A DNA stretch of 64,000 nucleotides, taken from the NCBI GenBank assembly GCA_963677415.2, contig CAXXFJ010000002.1:1-64000 (forward strand). Direction: 5' to 3'. Shown piece by piece: positions 27,247-36,742 of the stretch. The stretch's first letter is position 1, and each line of letters begins with the position of its first letter. The notes beneath the pieces are model-generated. The model had not been told where the DNA came from. It ran no database searches and saw only the letters and a list, made by a program, of their open reading frames with translations. This stretch comes from JAQUTK01 sp963677415. GTDB taxonomy: Bacteria; Bacteroidota; Bacteroidia; Bacteroidales; JAQUTK01. The translations under genes and the position numbers were made by a program.

Positions 27247-27271
27247 AATTGCGAGAATTATTTGTATCTTG

Positions 27272-27279
27272 CAAATATA
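27272..27279 (-). promoter_or_regulatory. Probable -7 box (TATATTTG) fixing the start of the three-module LRR gene
   Basis: Minus strand TATATTTG, exact consensus, 26 nt upstream of the ATG at 27246. A start at 27321 would be upstream of the promoter. Confidence 0.6.
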
Positions 27280-27386
27280 ACAATATTTTTCGGAATTTAC
27301 AACTTTATCAGAAACAACCATCTGTAGTAGTCAGGAAGATAACATCATACCCAAAAAATGAGGAGCAAAATTTATCTGAGGTATCT

Positions 27387-28376
27387 TTAGTCGTCAATCT
27401 TCTTAAATTCTTTCCAGAAATCAGCTTCTTCAAATGCTGATTTGGTTCCTTTCGGTACTACCAGTGCACAGGCATCCTTGTTCATAATGCTTGGCATAGT
27501 CACGTCCACCTTGGGAGGTGTGGCTGTCTTGAATATTATTTTAGTCAAAGAAGAACAGCCCCAGAATACCAATCCGGGCATCCAGTAGAGAGAAGAAGGA
27601 ATCGTGAGGGAGATGAGATTAATACAGCCTTCATACGATCCTTCTCCAATGGTTGTAACGCCTTCAGGGATAGCATATTTCTTCGATTTAGCGTTGGGAT
27701 AGGCTACAAGAGTTTTCATATCACTGGTAAACAATACACCCTCTTTTTCTGTATAGTTCAGATTATTCTGTCCAACCGTAAACTTTTTCATCGCAACGCA
27801 ATATCCAAAGGCACCCGACCCGATTCGAATCACAGAGGAAGGAATATTTATCGTAGTGAGTCGATCGCAGGCTTCAAAGGAACGATTACCAATAGAAACC
27901 AAACCTTCAGGTAAAGTTATTGAGGTTAATGAGCAACAATCGGAGAAGGCACTCCCCCATATTGATGTTACTCCTGATGGAATTTCTACATAAGAGAGAG
28001 CACTGCAACCGGCAAATGAGCCGTTCTGTATTTGCGTGACACTGGATGGAATCTTAACAGCAACAAGATTACAGCAATCCTGGAAAGCCATGTTGCCAAT
28101 TTCAGAGATACCATCATTGATTATTACGGATTTGAGTCTTGTACAACCAATAAAGCCACATTTTGCGATGGCAGAAACCTGGTAAATCTTACCATTGAAT
28201 TCCACAATAGAGGGAATCTCAATATTCCCGGAAGGTGGAGATGAGAGTAAAGCGGACACTGAGACGGTCGAATCGGCGAGATTAAGCGTATATTTCATCT
28301 TATTGATCGTAAAATCATAAGCTTGTGTGGTAATAGAAAGCAAAAGGATGATGGAAACAATGACTGTTTTTTTCAT
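27387..28376 (-). CDS. BspA-like LRR protein with signal peptide, no T9SS tail
   Basis: 329 residues from the ATG at 28376, which opens the signal peptide MKKTVIVSIILLLSITTQA; an ATG three codons upstream is possible. Then YDFTINKMKYTLNLADSTVSV and about nine LRR_5 repeats, with an insert FTVGQNNLNYTEKEGVLF like those in the proteins at 24913 and 28676. It ends in a cap (CALVVPKGTKSAFEEADFWKEF) and stops at once, without a sorting domain. It is predicted to be exported but not anchored by T9SS. The gene before and after it are paralogues on the same strand. Confidence 0.83.
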   Translation of the reverse strand: MKKTVIVSIILLLSITTQAYDFTINKMKYTLNLADSTVSVSALLSSPPSGNIEIPSIVEFNGKIYQVSAIAKCGFIGCTRLKSVIINDGISEIGNMAFQDCCNLVAVKIPSSVTQIQNGSFAGCSALSYVEIPSGVTSIWGSAFSDCCSLTSITLPEGLVSIGNRSFEACDRLTTINIPSSVIRIGSGAFGYCVAMKKFTVGQNNLNYTEKEGVLFTSDMKTLVAYPNAKSKKYAIPEGVTTIGEGSYEGCINLISLTIPSSLYWMPGLVFWGCSSLTKIIFKTATPPKVDVTMPSIMNKDACALVVPKGTKSAFEEADFWKEFKKIDD

Positions 28377-28675
28377 GTTACTCAAATTTTAGATAAAAGG
28401 ATATGATATCAAAACAAGAAACTTCAGGAAAACAGATTTTAAGGAAGAATGCACACTCAAAGCACAAAAATAACCTCTTTTTTTGAAGAAGAACAAATTC
28501 AAATGTTAAAAGTAGGATACAACTGGTGTTGGAGTACTGATGAATCACTTTAATGACACAGAGAAAGAGCAACAAAAGCTTCCCAAAATAAGAGAGCATA
28601 TCCAACTCTCAAAGCAAAGGATGTGCTTTATTCAATCAGAGCTATTGCTATCCAAAAACGACTGAAGCGCGATAA

Positions 28676-29602
28676 TTATTCTATAGATGACGTGGGGGTT
28701 ACAGAAGAGCGTATCTCGTATTCTTGTACATCTTCTTCTCTTATTCTGGCAAAACGTGACCAGAGAGGAGATTGCAGATAGTCTTCTTGTTTGCCTTTTG
28801 GGACATATAAGGTGCAAAATGGTCGGTTCAATCCACCTAGATAGCTATATCTGAAGAGTTCGGTAGGAACAGCATGACAGATATGAACTTCTCTCAGATT
28901 TACACAACTGTCAAAAGCATTGTTTCCAATTTCTGTGACACTCTCGGGAATAACCACAGAGGACAGTTGTTCACATTCTCTGAAGGTATAGTTATCCACA
29001 AGCACAATTCCTGAAGGTATTTCTACTGAACGCAAAGAGCTGCATCGGTAAAATGCATATTTCCCTATATAAATAAGAGTGGAAGGAAGAATGATATCGC
29101 TCAAACGGCGACATCCTCCAAATGCATGATTTTCAATAGTTGTGAGTCCTTCAGGAATATTGATAGAAAAGATAGTATCGCAAGAGTCAAAGGCTGCAAC
29201 TCCGATAGTAGTAACACTATTCGGCACAGTGTAGCTCCTACCATCTCTTCCGGCAGGATACGCAATGAGCTTGGTTTTTTCCTTATCAAATAATACTCCG
29301 TTCTGAACAGTATAAGCGGGGTTTTCTTCGGAAATGACGATCTGCAACATAGAAGGACAACCAGAAAATGCCCAGTCGCCAATCGCAAGAACAGTGGATG
29401 GAATTGTTATTGAAGTAAGATCCTGACAGCCATCAAACGCAGAAATAGCAATGGAAGAAACGGTATATTCAATATCTTTGTAAGTAACAACGGAAGGTAT
29501 AACAACAAATCCGGAAACAAATCTGTTTTGACGGGCTACACTCACAGAAGTACCATCGGAATTGAGGGAATACTTCAATTTATCAATGAAAAGGCTAGGC
29601 AT
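28676..29602 (-). CDS. BspA-like LRR protein without signal peptide
   Basis: 308 residues, starting MPSLFIDKLKYSLNSDG, without signal peptide or T9SS tail. It has one module of about eight LRR_5 repeats with the insert IVISEENPAYTVQNGVLF and a YPAGRDGRSYTVPNSV strand, then a cap CTLYVPKGKQEDYLQSPLWSRF. It resembles one module of the protein at 24913 and the visible part of the protein at 1-1558; all three lack a signal peptide. Promoter box at 29628-29635. The role is unknown. Confidence 0.82.
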   Translation of the reverse strand: MPSLFIDKLKYSLNSDGTSVSVARQNRFVSGFVVIPSVVTYKDIEYTVSSIAISAFDGCQDLTSITIPSTVLAIGDWAFSGCPSMLQIVISEENPAYTVQNGVLFDKEKTKLIAYPAGRDGRSYTVPNSVTTIGVAAFDSCDTIFSINIPEGLTTIENHAFGGCRRLSDIILPSTLIYIGKYAFYRCSSLRSVEIPSGIVLVDNYTFRECEQLSSVVIPESVTEIGNNAFDSCVNLREVHICHAVPTELFRYSYLGGLNRPFCTLYVPKGKQEDYLQSPLWSRFARIREEDVQEYEIRSSVTPTSSIE

Positions 29603-29627
29603 CTATCTTCTAAATTATAATTCGATA

Positions 29628-29635
29628 CAAAAGTA
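29628..29635 (-). promoter_or_regulatory. Probable -7 box (TACTTTTG) of the LRR gene at 29602
   Basis: Minus strand TACTTTTG, exact TAnnTTTG match, 26 nt before the ATG. Confidence 0.6.
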
Positions 29636-29885
29636 AGTTGTTATTTTGATTATTCGGCTATTAAATCTCTTTTTTTATTGGAATATAGCTATTTATACTT
29701 TTCTATTCATAGGTAACTCTAGCTAAATACCGAAGAAAAAACCACATAATTAGTCTGTTTTTGGTCTCATTCAGAATTCATAACTCAGCTTTACAGACAA
29801 TTCTTCAATGAAATAGAAGGAGATCTGATTTGTATTCATTCAGAATTTAGGAGCTGTTCTTCTTGGTCGGAAAGCTATTTCGGAC

Positions 29886-29893
29886 TATTTTTG
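29886..29893 (+). promoter_or_regulatory. Probable -7 box (TATTTTTG) of topB
   Basis: TATTTTTG matches the consensus, 42 nt before the ATG at 29935. It lies inside an upstream in-frame extension of topB, which is therefore not translated. Confidence 0.55.
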
Positions 29894-29934
29894 TACTTTG
29901 GATCATTTTTAACAAGAGGAAGAGCAATCACAAT

Positions 29935-32259
29935 ATGAAAGTATGCATCGCGGAGAAACCAAGTGTGGCCAAGGAAATCGCGGAAATACTTGGAGCAAGA
30001 ACCCGGAGAGATGGGTATATAGAAGGCAACGGATATCAGGTAACCTGGACATTCGGACATCTATGTACACTCAAAGAGCCGGGAGAATATGATGCGGAAT
30101 GGAAACGTTGGTCATTGACTGCACTCCCAATGATACCAGAACGATTTGGTATCAAAGTAATTGAGAATGACGGTATAAAGAAACAGTTTAAGGTTATCGA
30201 ACAGCTGGTCAAATCGGCTGACATGGTGATTAACTGTGGTGATGCCGGTCAGGAAGGAGAACTTATACAGCGCTGGGTACTGCAAAAAAGCAAATGTAAA
30301 TGTCCGGTGATGAGGCTTTGGATCTCTTCTCTGACAGAAGAGGCAATCCGCGAAGGTTTTAATAACCTGAAATCGCAAAAGGAGTTTGACCGACTATATG
30401 AAGCAGGGCTATCACGATCTATTGGCGATTGGGTACTTGGAATGAATGCTACGCGACTCTATACACTTAAATACGGACAAAACAGACAGATTTTATCTGT
30501 CGGAAGGGTTCAGACTCCTACCTTAGCTCTGATCGTAAACCGCCAGTTGGAGATTGAAAACTTCAAACCTGAGCCTTATTGGGAACTGAAAACAGTATAC
30601 CGTAATACAACATTTTCTGCTTCAAAAGGACGGTTTTCTTCTCAGCAAGAAGGGGAAAAACAACTTGATGCTATCCGCGATTCTCTCTTTACCATCACTG
30701 AGATCACTACCAAACAGGGAAAGGAAGCTCCTCTCCGACTCTTTGACCTTACTTCGCTCCAAGTGGAATGCAATAAGAAATTCTCTTTTTCGGCAGATGA
30801 CACGCTCAAACTAATCCAGTCGCTGTATGAGAAGAAGGTGACGACCTATCCCCGTGTGGATACGACCTTCCTGAGCGAAGATATCTACGATAAGATACCG
30901 GGTATTCTGAAAGGTATTAAAGCATATAGCGAGTTTACTGCTACGTTGCTCACAAAGAAGATTCCAAAGTCCAAGAAGGTGTTTGACAATACAAAGGTGA
31001 CGGATCACCATGCCATCATTCCTACAGGTATTGATCCACACAACTTGTCAGAAAATGAGAAGAAAGTATATGACGTGGTCACCAAACGGTTTATTTCTGT
31101 GTTCTATCCTGATTGCACGTTTTCAGCAACCACTGTGCTGGGCGAAGCGTCCGGGATTGAGTTCAAGGTGACTGGCAAACAGATTATTGATTTAGGATGG
31201 AGAGTAATCTATGCAAAAGAAACTCCGGAAGAGAAAGAAGGCAATGAGGATGATGCTGCAGGATTGCTACCGGATTTTAAGAAAGATGAAACAGGTCCGC
31301 ATGCACCGGCACTGACAGAGAAGTGGACGCAACCTCCAAAGCCTTATACTGAGGCAACACTACTACGGGCCATGGAAACCGCCGGTAAGATGGTTGATAA
31401 TGATGAACTGCGCGATGCATTGAAAGAAAATGGCATTGGCCGACCTTCAACACGTGCAGCGGTGATTGAGACGTTGTTCAAAAGGAATTATATACGCAGA
31501 GAACGGAAATCTCTTACGGCAACAGCCACTGGAGTCGAACTGATTCAGACCATCAATGAAGAGTTGCTGAAATCTGCCGAACTGACCGGCCAATGGGAAA
31601 AGAAGTTGCGCCTGATAGAACGGGGTGGCTTTGAGGCAAAGACTTTTCTTGACGAACTGAAAGAGATGGTGCGGGAAATCGTGAAGCACGTGAAAGAGGA
31701 TCACTCCAACCGCTCTATCACTATCGACCAGAAAATGGAAGAGGAGAATACGTCCAAAGTTGAGAAAAGTATTAAGAAGAAGAAAGATGACTCCACTCAA
31801 CCTTCTTCCACAAAAGTCAAAGAGAAGAAGAGTAAGGAAAAGAAGAATACCGGTAAAGCTTCAGAAACCTCAAATCGCTCGAAAGATATAAATAAAACGG
31901 ATGAAAATCTCCTCACTCCAACAGAGAGGGCTGTACTCAATGCTGAAAGTAAAGAGTTTAAAATAGCTACCCCTGCAAGGGAATGGCCTCGTAGTGATGA
32001 TAGTTTGCCAAACATACATGCTAAGCAAGCCTTGGACGTTTCTAAAGAAGTCAAGGAGACACCTGTAGCACCCCTTGAAATTATCGGTGATCTCTTTGCT
32101 CCTCGCATGACTGCTTCTCCCGTTGACACTGTTGCAATAAAAGCCGGCGACCGCTGTCCATTATGTGGAAAAGGATTTATAATCCGTGGTAAAACAGCCT
32201 TAGGATGCTCGGAATGGAAGAACGGATGTTCGTTCCGCTCTCCACTGAATGATCTATAA
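29935..32259 (+). CDS. topB: DNA topoisomerase III
   Basis: 774 residues from the ATG at 29935 (MKVCIAEKPSVAKEIAEILG). Type IA enzyme that unlinks single-strand DNA crossings during replication and recombination. TOPRIM features are Glu7 in IAEKPS and the metal site NCGDAGQEGELIQRW. The catalytic Tyr305 is in KKVTTYPRVDTTF, and the family motif SVGRVQTPTLALIV is present. The C-terminal part has a Lys/Glu/Ser-rich linker (about 600-680) and one zinc-finger-like motif (CPLCGKGFIIRGKTALGCSEW ... C). The linker makes it longer than E. coli TopB; Bacteroidetes carry such forms in mobile and chromosomal copies. The next gene starts 20 bp after its stop. Confidence 0.94.
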   Translation: MKVCIAEKPSVAKEIAEILGARTRRDGYIEGNGYQVTWTFGHLCTLKEPGEYDAEWKRWSLTALPMIPERFGIKVIENDGIKKQFKVIEQLVKSADMVINCGDAGQEGELIQRWVLQKSKCKCPVMRLWISSLTEEAIREGFNNLKSQKEFDRLYEAGLSRSIGDWVLGMNATRLYTLKYGQNRQILSVGRVQTPTLALIVNRQLEIENFKPEPYWELKTVYRNTTFSASKGRFSSQQEGEKQLDAIRDSLFTITEITTKQGKEAPLRLFDLTSLQVECNKKFSFSADDTLKLIQSLYEKKVTTYPRVDTTFLSEDIYDKIPGILKGIKAYSEFTATLLTKKIPKSKKVFDNTKVTDHHAIIPTGIDPHNLSENEKKVYDVVTKRFISVFYPDCTFSATTVLGEASGIEFKVTGKQIIDLGWRVIYAKETPEEKEGNEDDAAGLLPDFKKDETGPHAPALTEKWTQPPKPYTEATLLRAMETAGKMVDNDELRDALKENGIGRPSTRAAVIETLFKRNYIRRERKSLTATATGVELIQTINEELLKSAELTGQWEKKLRLIERGGFEAKTFLDELKEMVREIVKHVKEDHSNRSITIDQKMEEENTSKVEKSIKKKKDDSTQPSSTKVKEKKSKEKKNTGKASETSNRSKDINKTDENLLTPTERAVLNAESKEFKIATPAREWPRSDDSLPNIHAKQALDVSKEVKETPVAPLEIIGDLFAPRMTASPVDTVAIKAGDRCPLCGKGFIIRGKTALGCSEWKNGCSFRSPLNDL

Positions 32260-32278
32260 TCAGTTAATTTTAAACGAT

Positions 32279-33511
32279 ATGATTCGCACATTACACAAAA
32301 AGGGAAAAGCACTGACCCTCGGTCTGCTGCTTATATCAATGGGATCGCTGTATGCTCAGAATGGGACGGATCTGCTCAAAGAGCGGATGGTAGCTGATGG
32401 GTTTGAGAATGTAGCCGTAGTCCAGCGTGGATCTGATTACTATGTGACCTATGAAAACAATCTCTATGTATGGAATGTTGATGAACTGCACAACGCCATC
32501 GAAGTTGCCGCCGGGGCTGTACCGGACAATGGACGTCTGCACATCGTTACACTGAAAAACAAGAATCCGCTGCTTTCAACCGAAGTAACTGTAGCCGATT
32601 GGAAAGCGTATAAAAGAGGTGAACTTCCTGCAGCTGAGATGAATGATCGAATCTTGATTACTAACAATACGGATGAAGTATACAAGGTTATAAGAGAGGA
32701 GAGACAGTCCAATTCTTCTGTTGGAAAGGTAGATCTGGTTCTTGTACCCGGGATGTCTCTCAGCAATACCAAACTTTACAAGACCTATGACTTCCTGATG
32801 AGCATCTCTCCCACCTTAGAATTTTCTTTATGGAAAGGTAATTACTTTCGCGGACAGGTTATCATTCCTTTCTATAACGATGACTTTGGTCCACTAAGAG
32901 GAAAGGTTCGTCCCGGATTTATGACTATCGAACAGAACATCACATTACCTAAAGCCACCTATATGCGACTGACAGCTGGCAACTTTAACAGCTACAGACG
33001 AGGCTTGGACGCAGATCTCTCACGTCTCTTTCTGAATGGAGACCTTGAAATTGGTTTAAATATGGGTCTTACCAGATATACAGAATGGGACGGTTTTAAA
33101 TACACGACACAAAGCATGTCAGACCTCTCCTATCTGGGACACATCCGCTACTTCTACCGACCACTTGACGCCGAACTTTCGGTAACCGGCGGACAGTTTT
33201 ACTCCGGTGCAAAGGGTATGCGTTTCGAACTTGTCCGCCACTTCCGTAATGTGACTATCGGAGGATATGCATTACTTGGTGCAGGAAAAACCAACGGAGG
33301 ATTCAACTTCTCGGTACCTCTGAACATACCAAAGAAATACAAACGTAACCATGTACGCATAAAAGCCGCTTCTTATTTCGATTGGGAGTACACCTATCTA
33401 AATAATGAAGTATTGCTTCAGTATTATGAGACCCGTCCTAACCAGAATCACTCGGAACACTTCTTCAATAGCGGATTCATGAAGACGCAATTGCTGAAAC
33501 AAGACAAATAG
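32279..33511 (+). CDS. YjbH-like outer-membrane beta-barrel protein
   Basis: 410 residues from the ATG at 32279 (MIRTLHKKGKALTLG), which opens a signal peptide cleaved near LYAQN; an in-frame ATG ten codons upstream overlaps the topB end. Residues 25-170 form a soluble domain with two alternating patterns, and 170-400 look like a beta-barrel (RGQVIIPFYNDDFG, ITLPKATYMRLTAGNFN, GQFYSGAKGMRFELVRHF, IKAASYFDWEYTYL). This layout resembles YjbH-domain proteins tied to exopolysaccharide export. The assignment is by pattern, so moderate. It may be cotranscribed with topB by position only. Confidence 0.6.
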   Translation: MIRTLHKKGKALTLGLLLISMGSLYAQNGTDLLKERMVADGFENVAVVQRGSDYYVTYENNLYVWNVDELHNAIEVAAGAVPDNGRLHIVTLKNKNPLLSTEVTVADWKAYKRGELPAAEMNDRILITNNTDEVYKVIREERQSNSSVGKVDLVLVPGMSLSNTKLYKTYDFLMSISPTLEFSLWKGNYFRGQVIIPFYNDDFGPLRGKVRPGFMTIEQNITLPKATYMRLTAGNFNSYRRGLDADLSRLFLNGDLEIGLNMGLTRYTEWDGFKYTTQSMSDLSYLGHIRYFYRPLDAELSVTGGQFYSGAKGMRFELVRHFRNVTIGGYALLGAGKTNGGFNFSVPLNIPKKYKRNHVRIKAASYFDWEYTYLNNEVLLQYYETRPNQNHSEHFFNSGFMKTQLLKQDK

Positions 33512-33561
33512 ATACTTAAAAAAATATAGTCGAAATACAATCACAGTTACCGACTTATTCG

Positions 33562-33569
33562 TACATTTG
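33562..33569 (+). promoter_or_regulatory. Probable -7 box (TACATTTG) of the DUF4831 gene
   Basis: TACATTTG followed by C, exact TAnnTTTG match, 33 nt before the ATG at 33602. Confidence 0.65.
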
Positions 33570-33601
33570 CATGTACAACAACCTTATAAGGAATATTAAT
33601 T

Positions 33602-34696
33602 ATGAACCATAAGCTCTTTCTATTCGCAGGAATTTACCTCTGTTCATCACTCATTGCTGAAGCACAGATACGATTCATCCCAAAACAAAATGGAACTTCA
33701 AATGCTCTCGGAGTAGTTTATTCTCTGCCAGTCACCATGCTCAAGATTGATGTGGAGGCTATAAAGGTGGTCGAAGAAGCCGGACCTTATGCGCTCTATG
33801 CCGAGAAGTATCTGGGTGTGAAGGATGCCGTGATGAATAGTAAGGTGTATTATCAAATGGGAGCTATTGCTACCTCAACCGTAGGTCTTCCAGACCAGAC
33901 TCGGACCTACCTGATAGAAGTGGGCAAGTCTTCTATTCCACGTGTTGATTTGACTTCCAATGGAGTGATGGTTGGTTTTAACCTCTCTGCCGACCAGGAG
34001 CAGCCAGCAACTCAGGTAAAGATAACCCCACTTGCCGAAGAAAAAGGTCCGGTGATTAATATCTCTTCTGAAGATCTTCTAATGGCCAACTCTACAGCAA
34101 AAATGGCTGAAGTTGTGGCCCAACAAATCTATCGTTTGCGCGAAAGCCGTACGGACATTCTTACCGGCGAAGCGGAAAATATGCCAAGTGATGGAGAAGC
34201 CTTAAAACTGATGTTAAAGACTCTGGAAGAAGAGGAACAAGGATTAGTAGCTCAGTTCGTCGGTAAAGTGACCCGCACCTCTTCTCTCAAGACAATCTAC
34301 TATGAGCCGGGAGAAGATGTGATCAAAACTATCCTGTTCAGATTCTCTACTTTTAACGGAATAGTAGATAAGGAAGACCTGAGTGGCGAACCAATCTATC
34401 TAAACCTGCAGGGTGATCGTTTTGAGACACGCCAACTGACTGAAAAGGATCAAAAGAAACTGGATAAAGATATCATTAACGGCAAACTGGGCATGCCATA
34501 TATTGTGCCGGGTGAAGCTTCTATTGAGATCTACAATAATAAGACAAAAACATTGTGCAAAGGGAAATATCTCACTGCTCAGTATGGAGAACTCTGTTAC
34601 CTGCCTCTCGAATTGTTCAATCCGGGTAAGAACGAGAAACTTGTGAAACTTGAATTTTACACAGAAACAGGAGCAATCAAAGAGATTGTAAAGTAA
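33602..34696 (+). CDS. DUF4831 family protein
   Basis: 364 residues with a signal peptide (cleavage near LIAEAQ). The start of the mature part, VVYSLPVTMLKIDVEAIKVVEEAGPYALYAEKYLG, is the family mark of DUF4831, common in Bacteroidales. It contains the features INISSEDLLMANSTAKMAEVVAQQIYRLRESRTDILTGEAENMP and FRFSTFNGIVDKEDLSGEPIYLNL. Function unknown; periplasmic or outer-membrane associated by its signal. Own promoter and terminator, so a single-gene unit. Confidence 0.8.
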   Translation: MNHKLFLFAGIYLCSSLIAEAQIRFIPKQNGTSNALGVVYSLPVTMLKIDVEAIKVVEEAGPYALYAEKYLGVKDAVMNSKVYYQMGAIATSTVGLPDQTRTYLIEVGKSSIPRVDLTSNGVMVGFNLSADQEQPATQVKITPLAEEKGPVINISSEDLLMANSTAKMAEVVAQQIYRLRESRTDILTGEAENMPSDGEALKLMLKTLEEEEQGLVAQFVGKVTRTSSLKTIYYEPGEDVIKTILFRFSTFNGIVDKEDLSGEPIYLNLQGDRFETRQLTEKDQKKLDKDIINGKLGMPYIVPGEASIEIYNNKTKTLCKGKYLTAQYGELCYLPLELFNPGKNEKLVKLEFYTETGAIKEIVK

Positions 34697-34717
34697 ATCT
34701 CTTTGATTGCTCCTGTT
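34669..34717 (+). terminator. Long hairpin terminator covering the DUF4831 stop codon
   Basis: AGGAGCAATCAAAGAGAT (34669-34686) pairs perfectly with ATCTCTTTGATTGCTCCT (34697-34714), an 18-bp stem with a 10-nt loop that includes the TAA stop. The coding end and the 3' UTR pair with each other, which is unusual and makes the last codons (GAIKEIVK) part of the terminator. Confidence 0.8.
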
Positions 34718-34737
34718 CCAGATTCTTTCCTCTGATT

Positions 34738-36582
34738 TTACTCTACTGTCACTGACTTAGCAAGATTACGTGGCTGATCCACATTTTTCCCTTTGCATAC
34801 AGCAATATGATAAGCCAGCAACTGAAGTGGTAACGAAGTGATCAATGGTTCCAGACATTCTATTGTCTTGGGCAATTCAATACATACATCTACCACATTT
34901 GCAATAACCGTATCACCCTCAGTCACCAAAGCAATGACTTTGCCCTGTCTGGCTTTGATCTCCTGAATATTACTCAACACTTTTTCATACATGCCGTTTT
35001 TGGTAGCTATGACCACTACCGGCATTTCTGCATCTATCAGTGCGATAGGACCATGTTTCATCTCTGCTGCAGGATATCCTTCCGCGTGTATGTATGAAAT
35101 CTCTTTTAACTTCAAAGCACCTTCCAAAGCCACCGGATAACTGTATCCTCTTCCCAGATAGATAAAATTGTGAGCATACGTAAAAGGCTGAGAAACTGCT
35201 TTAATCTTTTCGTTAAGTTCAAGCACATGTTTCATCTTATCCGGAATTGAAGCCAGTTCTTTCACTGTTTCAAGATACCTTTCTTCACTAACCGTTTTCT
35301 TAAGCCGTCCCAATGTAAGAGCCAACATGGTAAGAACTGTTACCTGGCCGGTAAAAGCTTTCGTGGAAGCCACCCCAATCTCTGGTCCGACATGAATATA
35401 TGAACCTGTATGAGTTGCTCTGGCTATTGAAGAACCTACGGAATTACAGATACCATAGATAAAAGCTCCCTTAGATCGTGCCATTTCGACGGCTGCAAGT
35501 GTATCTGCAGTCTCGCCAGACTGGGAGATTGCAATCACCACATCCTCGCTGCTTAATATTGGGTCACGGTAGCGGAACTCAGATGCATACTCCACTTCCA
35601 CAGGGACTCTGCAGAAGCTCTCAATGAGATATTTTCCTATGAGTGCCGCATGCCAGGAGGTACCACAAGCAACAATGATAAACCGTTTGGCAGCAAGTAA
35701 TCGCTCAGAGTGATCAATCACGGCGGAGAGCACCACGTTATTAGCTTCTACATTGATACGACCACGCATACAATCCATGATACACGAAGGCTGGTCAAAA
35801 ATCTCCTTTAACATAAAATGCGGAAAGCCACCTTTCTCCAGTTGACCCAGATTGAGAGAGACAGTCTGAATGGTATGATCCACCTCGACATTCTTCAAGT
35901 TCACAATCTTCAGCCCTGTTTTACGATTGATTACCGCTATCTCTTCATCATCAAGATAAATCACTTTATTGGTATATTCTACAATCGGAGTTGCATCCGA
36001 AGCAAGGAAAAACTCGTTTTCACCAACTCCTACTACCAGCGGACTACTCTTGCGAGCCGCTATAATCTCATCGGGATTGTTTCTATCAAGAATAGCAATT
36101 GCATAAGCACCTACCACTGTGCGCAAAGCAAGCTGCACGGCGGAAAGCAGATCAATCTGATGAGATTCTTTTAAATATTCGATAAGCTGTACAAGCACCT
36201 CTGTATCAGTGGTACTATGAAACACAAATCCTTTTGATTGAAGATTCTCTTTGAGCACCGCATAATTTTCTATGATGCCATTATGAATCAACGCAAGATT
36301 TTCGGAAGAGGAATAATGAGGATGTGCATTTGCCTGACAAGGCTCACCATGGGTAGCCCAACGGGTATGTGCAATACCAATCGTGCCCGATATATCTTTA
36401 TTTTCAATACTGGATTCCAAATCAGAGACTTTTCCCTTCGCCTTATAGACATTTAAGATTTGGTTATCATTCATCAGCGCAACTCCTGCACTGTCATACC
36501 CGCGATATTCAAGACGTCTTAACCCTTTGATTAATATAGGGTACGCTTGTTGCGGGCCTATATAGCCTACAATTCCACACAT
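34738..36582 (-). CDS. glmS: Glutamine--fructose-6-phosphate aminotransferase
   Basis: 614 residues, usual GlmS length. It makes glucosamine-6-phosphate from fructose-6-phosphate and glutamine, the first step to UDP-GlcNAc. N-terminal glutaminase with catalytic Cys2 (MCGIVGYIG), RLEYRGYDSAG, and HTRWATHGEP (near 74-83). Two SIS domains follow: CGTSWHAALIGKYL, ISQSGETADTLAAVE and GRGYSYPVALEGALKLKE with the E-x-K catalytic region, HAEGYPAAEMKHGPIALID. The C-terminus ends in KSVTVE, the conserved cap that shuts the active site. It sits beside nitrogen genes that supply its glutamine. No glmS ribozyme sequence is seen upstream. Confidence 0.96.
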   Translation of the reverse strand: MCGIVGYIGPQQAYPILIKGLRRLEYRGYDSAGVALMNDNQILNVYKAKGKVSDLESSIENKDISGTIGIAHTRWATHGEPCQANAHPHYSSSENLALIHNGIIENYAVLKENLQSKGFVFHSTTDTEVLVQLIEYLKESHQIDLLSAVQLALRTVVGAYAIAILDRNNPDEIIAARKSSPLVVGVGENEFFLASDATPIVEYTNKVIYLDDEEIAVINRKTGLKIVNLKNVEVDHTIQTVSLNLGQLEKGGFPHFMLKEIFDQPSCIMDCMRGRINVEANNVVLSAVIDHSERLLAAKRFIIVACGTSWHAALIGKYLIESFCRVPVEVEYASEFRYRDPILSSEDVVIAISQSGETADTLAAVEMARSKGAFIYGICNSVGSSIARATHTGSYIHVGPEIGVASTKAFTGQVTVLTMLALTLGRLKKTVSEERYLETVKELASIPDKMKHVLELNEKIKAVSQPFTYAHNFIYLGRGYSYPVALEGALKLKEISYIHAEGYPAAEMKHGPIALIDAEMPVVVIATKNGMYEKVLSNIQEIKARQGKVIALVTEGDTVIANVVDVCIELPKTIECLEPLITSLPLQLLAYHIAVCKGKNVDQPRNLAKSVTVE

Positions 36583-36613
36583 AGTCGTATTACTTTTTTA
36601 TTGATTCCGAGAA

Positions 36614-36621
36614 CAAAGGTA
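36614..36621 (-). promoter_or_regulatory. Probable -7 box (TACCTTTG) of glmS
   Basis: Minus strand TACCTTTG, exact TAnnTTTG match, 32 nt before the glmS ATG. Confidence 0.6.
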
Positions 36622-36742
36622 AGCATTGAATTGTTCCAATTGCTATATATTTCTAAAAAAGTTTGACATTATTCTCTAAATTCTGACAATTTAATTGAAG
36701 ATAGTAGAGAATACATCTTATAGATTTACAAAGGAAAATATG

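Larger units (their letters stand above)
29603..29934. other. Divergent promoter region between LRR cluster and topB
   Basis: 332 bp AT-rich gap with one promoter box for each direction (29628-29635 minus, 29886-29893 plus). Nothing else supported. Confidence 0.5.

Noticed and set aside
27247..27321. N-terminal extension of the three-module LRR protein (MVVSDKVVNSEKY)
   Set aside because: It begins upstream of the TATATTTG promoter at 27272-27279.
29863..29934. N-terminal extension of topB (MVGKLFRTIF)
   Set aside because: It contains the topB promoter box and lies before the conserved MKVCIAEKPS start.
34738..36742. A glmS ribozyme upstream of glmS
   Set aside because: The 160-bp upstream region is AT-rich, has a normal promoter box and shows no ribozyme-like core; glmS ribozymes are known mainly from Firmicutes.
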